The notes under the pieces: model-generated
The model's database searches: none
The model's input: only the letters and a program-made list of their open reading frames with translations
What the model was told of the DNA's origin: nothing
Shown here: positions 24,951-32,271 of the stretch, in pieces
How positions within the stretch are numbered: the stretch's first letter is position 1
Layout: the number at the start of each line of letters is the position of its first letter
Assembly (NCBI RefSeq): GCF_021462825.1
Contig: NZ_JAKEEB010000025.1
Coordinates: 1 to 64,000, forward strand
Direction: 5' to 3'
DNA from: Streptomyces glomeratus
Lineage (GTDB): Bacteria; Actinomycetota; Actinomycetes; Streptomycetales; Streptomycetaceae
DNA length: 64,000 nucleotides
Position numbers and translations under genes: made by a program

Positions 24951-25171
24951 CCGCGGCACCGGAGGCACAGCGCCCGAGGTGATCGCGTCCGCCACTGGAG
25001 GGCGGGAGCCGGGGAGGCCTCGCGCGGGTCACATCTCTCGTACCGGCGACTTTCACGTGGGCGCCATCGCACCCTTTCCTGACGTTTGGTGTTCCTGGAA
25101 CACTCGCTTCGCGCAGGTTCCCTCACCAACGGGCGTCACATGCCCCGCTCAGGACAAGAGGTCACCCCGTC

Positions 25172-27223
25172 ATGCCTCAAGTGAATCGGCGCCGCTTCCT
25201 CCAGCTCGCGGGCGGCACCGCCGCGTTCACCGCGCTCTCCAGCAGCATCGAGCGTGCCGCGGCCCTTCCCGCGCACCACCGCTCCGGCACGATCGAGGAC
25301 GTCGAGCACATCGTCGTCCTGATGCAGGAGAATCGTTCCTTCGACCACTACTTCGGCACGCTCAGAGGCGTCCGCGGCTTCGGCGACCCGCGCCCGGTCA
25401 CCCTTCAGAACGGCAAGTCGGTCTGGCACCAGTCGGACGGCACCAAGGACATCCTGCCCTTCCATCCCGACGCCGACGATCTGGGCCTCGCGTTCATCCA
25501 GGACCTTCCGCACGGCTGGAACGACGGGCACGCCGCCTTCAACGGCGGTAAGTACGACAGGTGGGTGCCCGCCAAGTCCGCCACCACGATGGCCTATCTG
25601 ACCCGCGAGGACATCCCGTTCCACTACGCGCTCGCCGACACCTTCACCATCTGCGACGCGTACCACTGCTCGTTCATCGGCTCGACCGACCCGAACCGCT
25701 ACTACATGTGGACGGGCTACACCGGCAACGACGGCAAGGGCGGCGGCCCGGTCCTCGGCAACGACGAGGCCGGCTACGGCTGGACGACCTATCCCGAGCG
25801 CCTGGAGTCCGCCGGGGTCTCCTGGAAGGTCTACCAGGACGTCGGCGACGGCCTCGACGCGAACGGCTCCTGGGGCTGGATCCAGGACGCCTACCGCGGC
25901 AACTACGGCGACAACTCGCTGCTCTACTTCAAGCAGTACCAGAACGCGAAGCCCGGCGACACCCTCTACGACAAGGCCCGCACCGGCACCGACGCCCGCA
26001 AGGGCGAGGGCTTCTTCGACCAGCTCAAGGCCGATGTGACGTCCGGCAAGCTGCCGCAGGTCTCCTGGATCGTCGCCCCCGAGGCGTTCACCGAGCACCC
26101 CAACTGGCCCGCCAACTACGGCGCCTGGTACGTCTCCCAGGTCCTCGACGCGCTCACCTCCGACCCGCGGGTGTGGGCGAAGACGGCCCTGTTCATCACG
26201 TACGACGAGAACGACGGCTTCTTCGACCACCTGATACCGCCGTTCCCGCCGGCCTCCGCCGCCCAGGGCAAGTCCACGGCCGACGCCGGCCCGGACCTCT
26301 TCAAGGGCGACGGCAGCCGCCCGGCCGGCCCCTACGGACTCGGGCAGCGCGTGCCGATGCTCGTCGTCTCCCCCTGGAGCAAGGGCGGGTACGTGTGCTC
26401 GGAGACCCTCGACCACACCTCGATCGTCCGGTTCATCGAGCGCCGCTTCGGCGTCCACGAGCCGAACATCTCCCCCTGGCGACGGGCGATCTGCGGTGAT
26501 CTGACCTCCGCGTTCGACTTCTCCCGCAGGGACACCAAACCGGTGTCCCTGCCGGCCACGGACGGCTACCGGCCGCCGGACCACGACCGGCACCCCGACT
26601 ACGTGCCGACCCCGCCCACGAGCCCCGTACTGCCGAAGCAGGAGCGCGGCCTGCGGCCCACCCGCCCGCTCAAGTACGCGCCCTTCGTGGACGGTTCCGC
26701 GGACACCGCTGCCGGGAGGTTCACCCTGGCCTTCGCCTCCGGCCCGCACGCCGGCGCCGCCTTCCTCGTCACGTCCGGCAACCGCACCGACGGCCCCTGG
26801 AGCTACACCACCGAGGCCGGCACCACCGTCTCGGACACCTGGAACTCGGCCTCCTCGGGCGGCTCCTACGACCTGACCGTGCACGGCCCGAACGGCTTTC
26901 TGCGCGTCTTCCAGGGGCCGAACGGTACGGCCGGTCCCGAGGTCACCGCACGGCACACCGGTGACGACGTCGAGCTGACCTTCACCAACAAGGGCTCCGG
27001 CACGGTCCGGCTCAAGGTCGTCTGCGGGTACGGCGGTCATGCGCAGGCGGTCACGGTACGGGCGGGAGCCACTGTCCGGCGCACCTTCGCCCTCTGGGCC
27101 GGCAGGCGCTGGTACGACCTCACCGTCACCTCCGAGGCCGACCCCGCCTTCCTGCGCCGCTTCTGCGGACACGTCGAGAACGGGCGGCCGGGCGTGAGCG
27201 ACCCGGCGATCGTCACCGGGTGA
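25172..27223 (+). CDS. phosphocholine-specific phospholipase C, Tat-exported
   Basis: 683 aa from ATG with AAGAGG upstream. The signal peptide has a Tat motif (NRRRFLQLAGG), so the folded enzyme is exported. The phosphoesterase domain begins IEDVEHIVVLMQENRSFDHYF, with the family metal-site Glu-Asn and Asp-His; YDENDGFFDHLIPP and VPMLVVSPWSKGGYV follow. Two C-terminal DUF756-type beta domains occupy about 505-683. The length is typical of the TIGR03396 group, which removes the phosphocholine head group; phosphate scavenging is the usual role. GTTCCTGGAAC (25091-25101) lies upstream, but I did not find a convincing PHO box. Confidence 0.9.
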   Translation: MPQVNRRRFLQLAGGTAAFTALSSSIERAAALPAHHRSGTIEDVEHIVVLMQENRSFDHYFGTLRGVRGFGDPRPVTLQNGKSVWHQSDGTKDILPFHPDADDLGLAFIQDLPHGWNDGHAAFNGGKYDRWVPAKSATTMAYLTREDIPFHYALADTFTICDAYHCSFIGSTDPNRYYMWTGYTGNDGKGGGPVLGNDEAGYGWTTYPERLESAGVSWKVYQDVGDGLDANGSWGWIQDAYRGNYGDNSLLYFKQYQNAKPGDTLYDKARTGTDARKGEGFFDQLKADVTSGKLPQVSWIVAPEAFTEHPNWPANYGAWYVSQVLDALTSDPRVWAKTALFITYDENDGFFDHLIPPFPPASAAQGKSTADAGPDLFKGDGSRPAGPYGLGQRVPMLVVSPWSKGGYVCSETLDHTSIVRFIERRFGVHEPNISPWRRAICGDLTSAFDFSRRDTKPVSLPATDGYRPPDHDRHPDYVPTPPTSPVLPKQERGLRPTRPLKYAPFVDGSADTAAGRFTLAFASGPHAGAAFLVTSGNRTDGPWSYTTEAGTTVSDTWNSASSGGSYDLTVHGPNGFLRVFQGPNGTAGPEVTARHTGDDVELTFTNKGSGTVRLKVVCGYGGHAQAVTVRAGATVRRTFALWAGRRWYDLTVTSEADPAFLRRFCGHVENGRPGVSDPAIVTG

Positions 27224-27231
27224 CCCGGGAT

Positions 27232-27271
27232 CCGGGACCGCCGCCGCGCGCGCCGCGGCCGGCGGTCCCGG
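27232..27271 (+). terminator. strong hairpin after phospholipase C
   Basis: CCGGGACCGCCG (27232-27243) pairs perfectly with CGGCGGTCCCGG (27260-27271), a 12-bp GC stem with a GC-rich 16-nt loop, 9 bp after the phospholipase stop. It ends 14 bp before the next start, so it probably insulates the two genes. Confidence 0.75.
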
Positions 27272-27285
27272 GGTAATGTGCCCCG

Positions 27286-28077
27286 GTGACCACGCAATCG
27301 AACACACCTTCAGGCTGGTACCCGGATCCGCACGGCGCGGCGGGAACCCTGCGGTACTGGGACGGTGCCCAGTGGACCGAGCACACCCACGCGGACCAGC
27401 AGACCGCGCCCCCCGACCCCCGCGTCCTGCGTCAGGTGCGGCAGCAGGCCGGGGTCGCCCCGAGCGGTGCCGGCGGCGGCACGCTGTTCAGCGAACCGGT
27501 CCTGGTCGTGAACCAGAAGGCCAAGCTGATCGAGCTGACGAACGAGTACAGCGTCTACGACCAGAACGGCAACCAGCTCGGTTCGGTCACCGAGGTCGGG
27601 CAGAGCGCCCTGAAGAAGGTCCTGCGCTTCGTCTCCAGCCTGGACCAGTTCATGACGCACAAGCTGGAGATCCGCGACGCCCACGGGCGGCCGCAGCTCG
27701 TACTGGTCCGCCCCGCGAAGATCTTCAAGTCGCGGGTGGTGATCGAGCGTCCGGACGGGCAGCGCGTGGGCGAGATCGTCCAGCAGAACATGTTCGGGAA
27801 GATCAACTTCGCGATGAACGCGGACGGCCGGCAGGTCGGCGCGATCAAGGCGGAGAACTGGCGCGCCTGGAACTTCTCGATCGTCGACCACGCGGGGAAC
27901 GAGGTCGCCCGGATCACCAAGACGTGGGAGGGCCTGGCGAAGACGATGTTCACCACGGCCGACAACTACGTCCTGCAGATCCACTACCAGCTGCCCGAGC
28001 CGCTGCTGAGCCTGGTCGTCGCGACGGCGCTGACCGTGGACACCGCGCTCAAGCAGGACGCCCGGGGCTGGGGCTGA
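27286..28077 (+). CDS. DUF2510 plus scramblase/LURP-one-like domain protein
   Basis: 263 aa from GTG. The N-terminal DUF2510 is PSGWYPDPHGAAGTLRYWDG-QWTEH (about 8-33, core GWYPDPHG). After a Pro/Gly linker comes a 12-strand beta-barrel domain of the phospholipid scramblase/LOR type (about 65-260), with repeated strand pairs such as YSVYDQNGNQLGSVTEV and FSIVDHAGNEVARITK. No membrane helix is present except the final hydrophobic stretch LLSLVVATALTV that closes the barrel. Function in bacteria is unknown; binding of lipid is a guess from the family. The ribosome site is poor. Confidence 0.8.
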   Translation: MTTQSNTPSGWYPDPHGAAGTLRYWDGAQWTEHTHADQQTAPPDPRVLRQVRQQAGVAPSGAGGGTLFSEPVLVVNQKAKLIELTNEYSVYDQNGNQLGSVTEVGQSALKKVLRFVSSLDQFMTHKLEIRDAHGRPQLVLVRPAKIFKSRVVIERPDGQRVGEIVQQNMFGKINFAMNADGRQVGAIKAENWRAWNFSIVDHAGNEVARITKTWEGLAKTMFTTADNYVLQIHYQLPEPLLSLVVATALTVDTALKQDARGWG

Positions 28078-28090
28078 GCCCCGGGAACCA

Positions 28091-29029
28091 TCAGGACACC
28101 GAGCCCAGGGAAGGCTCGTAGGAGACCGGTGCCGGCTGGTCCGGGTCCCCGCCGGGTGTGAACGGGCCGGCATCCCCCGCCGCCGGGGCGGGGGACGACC
28201 GCGACAGCGTCACCACCCCCCAGGACGCCGTGGCCGCGCCCGCCACCGTCAGCAGCAGGCCCCCCGCGCCGCCCTGGAGGTGCTCGCCGAGGAGACAGAG
28301 GCCGATCACCGCGGCCGCCACCGGATTGGCGAGGGTCACCACCGCGAGCGGCGCGCCGAGGCCGTCCCGATAGGCCGTCTGGGACAGCAGCAGACCGCCC
28401 GTCGCGAACGCCGCCACCAACAGGGCCACCACCACGACCTGCGCACCGAGTACCGGCTGCGACCGGTCCGTCGCCGCCACCGTCACGGTCTGGGTCAGCG
28501 CCGAGGCGACACCCGACGCGAAGCCGGAGGCGGTCGCATACCGCAGGCCGGGGCGGGCTCCCCCGGTCGAGTGCGGCCGGGAGTGCGGGAGGGTCAGCGC
28601 ACCGATCACAGCGGCGGTCGCACCCGCCACGGCCAGTGCCTCCGGAAGGCTCAGCATGTCGTCGGGCTCGGGCCCGGAGGCCGTCACCAGCAGTGCGGCC
28701 AGGCCGATCAGGGTCAGGGCCGTGCCCCGCCACTCCTGTGCGCCGACCCGGCGTCCCGCGGCCCGTGCTCCCAGCGGCACCGCGGCGACCAGGGTGAGCG
28801 CGCCGAGCGGCTGGACCAGCGTCAGCGGGCCGAACTTGAGGGCCGCGACGTGCAGCAGGGCGGCGGAGGCGTTGAGCACCACCGACCACCACCAGGCGCC
28901 GTGGGTGAACAGCCGCAGTGTGCTCGTGCCCGAGGTACGGGTGGCAAGCCGCTCCTGGGCCACGGCGGCGGCCGCGTAGGCGACCGCGGAGAACAGGGAG
29001 AGGACGACGGCGAGAACCACGGCGCTCAT
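28091..29029 (-). CDS. DMT-superfamily (EamA-like) membrane transporter
   Basis: 312 aa from the ATG that overlaps the stop of the PAP2 gene as ATGA, so the two are coupled. About nine to ten membrane segments in two halves are seen: SAVVLAVVLSLFSAVAYAAAA first, and late NPVAAAVIGLCLLGEHLQGG, where the Glu is typical of the fold. The last ~35 residues are Pro/Gly-rich and soluble. It probably exports a small metabolite; the substrate is unknown. Confidence 0.75.
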   Translation of the reverse strand: MSAVVLAVVLSLFSAVAYAAAAVAQERLATRTSGTSTLRLFTHGAWWWSVVLNASAALLHVAALKFGPLTLVQPLGALTLVAAVPLGARAAGRRVGAQEWRGTALTLIGLAALLVTASGPEPDDMLSLPEALAVAGATAAVIGALTLPHSRPHSTGGARPGLRYATASGFASGVASALTQTVTVAATDRSQPVLGAQVVVVALLVAAFATGGLLLSQTAYRDGLGAPLAVVTLANPVAAAVIGLCLLGEHLQGGAGGLLLTVAGAATASWGVVTLSRSSPAPAAGDAGPFTPGGDPDQPAPVSYEPSLGSVS

Positions 29030-29907
29030 CGGCCCGCCCCCACCAGACCGGGGCCCTCGGCCGCCGAGGGCCCGCCGGCCGGCGTGTCGTTCCCGGACGC
29101 CGATCGCTCGGCGGCCGTCGCGGGTTCGGTCGGCCGCGGTGCGGGCAGGGTGAGCGGTGCGGCCGTGGACGCCTCGTCCGAGGCCGGCGACGGTGTGCGG
29201 ACCACTGCCAGCGCGAGTCCGAGCAGTGCGCTCGCCACGATGCCGTCGAGCCAGTAGTGGTTCGCCGTGCCGACGATCACGACGAGCGTCAGCAGCGGAT
29301 GCAGCAGCCACAGCCACCGCAGGCGGGACCGGGTGGCCGCGATCAGGCCGATCGCGACCATCAGGGCCCAGCCGAAGTGCAGCGACGGCATGGCGGCGAA
29401 CTGGTTCGCCATCGAGTCGGTCTCCGGCTCGGCCCCGTACACCGTGGGGCCGTAGACCTGCCCGGTGTCCATCAGGTGAGCCACGTCCAGCATCCGCGGC
29501 GGCGCCAGCGGAAACGTCAGGTGGAGTGCCAGTGCGGCGCCGGTGACCAGGGCGAGGACCTGCCGGGCCCACACATAGTGGGCGGGGCGCCGTACATACA
29601 GCCAGACCAGGAAGGCGGCGGTGGCCGTGAAGTGGACGGCCACGTAGTAGAGGTTCGCGGCGCGGACGAGGGTGTCGCCGTGCAGCAGTGCGGACTGCAC
29701 CGCTCCCTCGCCCGGCAGATGCAGGGAGCGCTCCCAGTGCCACACGCGGTGCGCGTTGGCGTGGGCCTCGGCGGTGTGGCCGTTCGCCAGCCGCCGACCG
29801 AACTTGTAGACGAGGAAGAGCCCGGCTACCAGCAGGAGCTCACGGACGAGGGGCGGCCTGGGTATCGCGGCTGCCCCTTGTGTTTCAGGCTCGGTGCGGG
29901 AATCCAT
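29026..29907 (-). CDS. PAP2-superfamily membrane phosphatase/inositolphosphotransferase-like
   Basis: 293 aa from ATG with AAAGGGG upstream; the frame is open farther but that part overlaps the operator repeats. Six membrane helices. The two catalytic blocks of the AUR1/Ipt-like PAP2 group are AMPSLHFGWALM (about 170, active-site His) and TANHYWLDG (about 212, His and Asp). The active site faces outside, consistent with hydrolysing or transferring lipid phosphate groups. The C-terminal ~60 residues are a Pro/Ala/Ser tail. It is divergent from a TetR gene across a large inverted repeat and is its likely target, together with the DMT gene. Confidence 0.85.
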   Translation of the reverse strand: MDSRTEPETQGAAAIPRPPLVRELLLVAGLFLVYKFGRRLANGHTAEAHANAHRVWHWERSLHLPGEGAVQSALLHGDTLVRAANLYYVAVHFTATAAFLVWLYVRRPAHYVWARQVLALVTGAALALHLTFPLAPPRMLDVAHLMDTGQVYGPTVYGAEPETDSMANQFAAMPSLHFGWALMVAIGLIAATRSRLRWLWLLHPLLTLVVIVGTANHYWLDGIVASALLGLALAVVRTPSPASDEASTAAPLTLPAPRPTEPATAAERSASGNDTPAGGPSAAEGPGLVGAGR

Positions 29908-30003
29908 CCCCCGGCCCCTTTGCTGACTGTCTTGCGTGCGGTGGTGCGTGGTGAGCCCAGGAAAGGGTCCACTCGACAGACGAGTGGGTCCTGTCCAAGG
30001 CTC

Positions 30004-30057
30004 ATCGATACGCCAGTGTACCGATACGCCTCCGTACCGGTACACTGGCGTATCGAT
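30004..30057. promoter_or_regulatory. 20-bp perfect inverted repeat with internal 16-bp tandem copies, TetR operator
   Basis: ATCGATACGCCAGTGTACCG (30004-30023) pairs perfectly with CGGTACACTGGCGTATCGAT (30038-30057). The left half starts two tandem 16-bp units, CGATACGCCAGTGTAC (30006-30021) and CGATACGCCTCCGTAC (30022-30037). A further half-site ATACACTGGTGT follows at 30055-30066. It lies midway between the divergent PAP2 and TetR genes. Confidence 0.8.
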
Positions 30058-30112
30058 ACACTGGTGTGAAGCGGCCCACGGGCCGGGACCAAGACGGAGG
30101 AGGAACCACGCC

Positions 30113-30727
30113 ATGACGTCGCAGGCAGCGGACGCACCGGAGACGGTTGCCGCCTCGCGCCGCTCCAAGCTCACGCCCGAGCGTGAGCAGGAGTTCTTCG
30201 ACGCCGTGCTCGAACAGATCCGTGAATGCGGCTACGAGTCGGTCACCATGGAGGGCATCGCCGCCAGCACGCGGTGCAGCAAGTCGACGCTGTACCGGCA
30301 GTGGAAGACCAAACCCCAGTTCGTCGCCGCCGCCCTCAGATCCAACCGCTGTGTGCGGATCGCCGGCGTCGACACCGGCTCCCTCGCCGGGGATCTGCGC
30401 GCCGCCGCACGGGCCGCGGCCGCGTGGTCCCGCCCCGACACCAAGCTCCTCCAGGCCCTCGGTCCCGCGGTCATGCAGGACCACGAACTGGCCCAGGCGC
30501 TGCGCGGCGCGCTCGTCGAGCCCGAGATCAAGGCGCTCCAGGAGATCCTGCGGCGCGGGGTGGAACGCGGCGAGGTGCGCGCCGACCACCCTGCCCTCGA
30601 GTACATCCCCGCCCAGCTGCTGGGTGTGCTCCGCGCCCGCCCGATGCTGGACGGCCAGTACGCGGACGAGGAATACCTCGAGCGTTTCGTCGAGGCGGCG
30701 GTGCTTCCGTCGCTCGGATTGACCTAG
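30113..30727 (+). CDS. TetR/AcrR-family transcriptional regulator
   Basis: 204 aa from ATG with GGAGGAGG upstream. The N-terminal helix-turn-helix is QEFFDAVLEQIRECGYESVTMEGIAASTRCSKSTLYRQWKTK (about 28-70, recognition helix CSKSTLYRQW). The C-terminal ligand/dimer domain is TetR_C_16/11-like with LLQALGPAVMQDHELAQALR. It almost certainly autoregulates and controls the PAP2-DMT pair through the inverted repeat between them. The ligand is unknown. Confidence 0.88.
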   Translation: MTSQAADAPETVAASRRSKLTPEREQEFFDAVLEQIRECGYESVTMEGIAASTRCSKSTLYRQWKTKPQFVAAALRSNRCVRIAGVDTGSLAGDLRAAARAAAAWSRPDTKLLQALGPAVMQDHELAQALRGALVEPEIKALQEILRRGVERGEVRADHPALEYIPAQLLGVLRARPMLDGQYADEEYLERFVEAAVLPSLGLT

Positions 30728-30732
30728 AGACC

Positions 30733-30767
30733 GGGCCGCCGTCCGTGGGATGACCGGACGGCGGCCC
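30733..30767 (+). terminator. terminator hairpin of the TetR gene
   Basis: GGGCCGCCGTCCG (30733-30745) pairs perfectly with CGGACGGCGGCCC (30755-30767), a 13-bp stem and 9-nt loop, 5 bp after the TetR stop. Confidence 0.75.
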
Positions 30768-30867
30768 CGATCGCGCCGCACCGTGGGGACGGGGGCGGCG
30801 CGCACCCCGGCCGGGTGGGGCTCCTCTTGAGCGGAGGCGAGCCCCGCCCGGCCCCGGCTCGAGCCCG

Positions 30868-30916
30868 GCCTGGGCCCCGGCGCTTGTTCACCAGCCTGGG
30901 CCCCGGCGCTCGTTCA
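30868..30916. repeat. 26-bp-period tandem duplication at the 3' end of the DUF2510 gene
   Basis: A 23-bp sequence (begins GCCTGGGCCCCGGCGCT, ends GTTCA) occurs at 30868-30890 and again at 30894-30916 with one mismatch. The second copy contains the stop codon of the minus-strand DUF2510 gene; the first lies just downstream of it. Confidence 0.6.
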
Positions 30917-31927
30917 GACGTTCTGTCCGTCGCCGCCCGCGGACGCCGCCTCGATGCCCGCGGCGACCTGGTCGAGGACGGACGGCTTCGGCGCGTTCGA
31001 GCCGACGTCGACACCGAAGCGGACGACGACGAGCTGCCCGGACCCGGCGGGCGAGGGGAACACGAGCGACTCGACATAGCCGTCCGCACCCTTGCCGGTG
31101 ACCGCCTTCCAGCGGACCATGTAGCCCTTCTGCCCGGCCACCGTCACCGACTTCGAGGCGAGCACCTGGTGCGAGGTGATGCCGCCGTAGGACGTGCCGC
31201 CGTAGGACTCCTCGGCGTTCTTGGCGATGTCCTGCTCGGCCGCGGCCTCCGCCGTGGTGGCCGTCAGCCCCTTCGACTTCGCGGACGCCGAGTACGCCCC
31301 GCCGGTGTTGCAGGTCTTCGAGGTGTCACCGGGGCACTTGTACTGGTCGTTCGCCTGGATCGCCGCGCCTCCCTCGATGATTCCGCCGCGCCAGCCGTCC
31401 GGCACGGGGATGCTGATGCCGTTGAACGGATCGACGGCGTACCCGCCCCCGGTCCCCGGCTGCCCGGGCCGGCCGGGCGCGGGGCTCGGACCGTCCGGGC
31501 CCCCGGAGCCGCCCCGCCCGCCCGGTCCGCCGAAGGGTCCGCCCTGGCCCTCCCGGCCGCCGAAACCACCCGGCCCTCCCGGCCCCTGGGCACGCGCGGA
31601 GTCACCGCCGCCGTCGTGCGCGGCGAGCGCGTAGACGCCGCCGCCTATACCCGCCAGGACCGCGACCGCCGCCGCCACGGCTATCCCGGTCCGCAGCCCG
31701 CGCCGAGGCGGGGCGGGCGGAACGGGCGGATACGGCACGGCCCCGAACGGCCCGCCCGGATACGCGCCGACGCCCGGCGGCTGCGCCGGCGGACCCCATG
31801 CGGCGGCCTGATCCGCAGGGCGGGTCCGGTCCGTCCACGCCCTGCCGTCCCACCAGCGTTCGGTGGCGGGCCCGTCACTTGTCTGCCCCGGGTCGGGGTA
31901 CCACCCGGGAGGAGTCACCTGCGTCAT
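30914..31927 (-). CDS. DUF2510 single-pass membrane protein with extracellular domain
   Basis: 337 aa from ATG. DUF2510 occupies about 6-32 (PPGWYPDPGQ, ERWWDGRAWTDRTR). A Pro/Ala/Tyr-rich cytosolic stretch is followed by one membrane helix (about 78-98, GIAVAAAVAVLAGIGGGVYALAA). A Gly/Pro-rich spacer (about 105-165, repeated GGPGG units) then leads to an extracellular domain of ~165 aa with two Cys (KCPGDTSKTC). The outer domain has PsbP/DUF-like alternating strands (ISIPVPDGWRGG; GQKGYMVRWKAV). The function is unknown. It is divergent from the LAL-like gene. Confidence 0.75.
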   Translation of the reverse strand: MTQVTPPGWYPDPGQTSDGPATERWWDGRAWTDRTRPADQAAAWGPPAQPPGVGAYPGGPFGAVPYPPVPPAPPRRGLRTGIAVAAAVAVLAGIGGGVYALAAHDGGGDSARAQGPGGPGGFGGREGQGGPFGGPGGRGGSGGPDGPSPAPGRPGQPGTGGGYAVDPFNGISIPVPDGWRGGIIEGGAAIQANDQYKCPGDTSKTCNTGGAYSASAKSKGLTATTAEAAAEQDIAKNAEESYGGTSYGGITSHQVLASKSVTVAGQKGYMVRWKAVTGKGADGYVESLVFPSPAGSGQLVVVRFGVDVGSNAPKPSVLDQVAAGIEAASAGGDGQNV

Positions 31928-32271
31928 GGAACCACCGTAGGAGGCAAGCGTGAAAGAGGGATGAGAGCCCCCGGCCGGCAGGTGGCCCACGGGGCGGAAC
32001 CCGGCCGGGACGTGACGGATCGCACCGCCCGCACCCGGTCCACACCGCTCTTCCCCTTCCGGCGGACCGTCAGGATCCGCTCAGGGACCGGCTTTGCGAG
32101 AAATTGACCCGCGTGGCCCTTCCCCGGCTGGTCAGCGGCCCTTCGCGTCGTCCCAGGACACCGCGCGTCACCCATCACGGCAACAGGTGCCCCGACCCGC
32201 CTCCGCCGAAGCCCGGGGAGGGCTAGGCTCGATGCCTGTACGTCGTTTGGGCGACCTGGGGAGGTACCGGG
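31928..32271. other. 344-bp divergent gene-free region
   Basis: Lies between the DUF2510 gene and the LAL-like gene. Besides GGGGAGGT before the plus-strand ATG and a possible -10 TAGGCT at 32224-32229, I see no repeat, hairpin or small gene of note. Confidence 0.4.

Noticed and set aside
25081..25140. PHO box before phospholipase C
   Set aside because: Only loose TTC-containing 11-mers are present; no two adjacent repeats fit the PhoP direct-repeat pattern.
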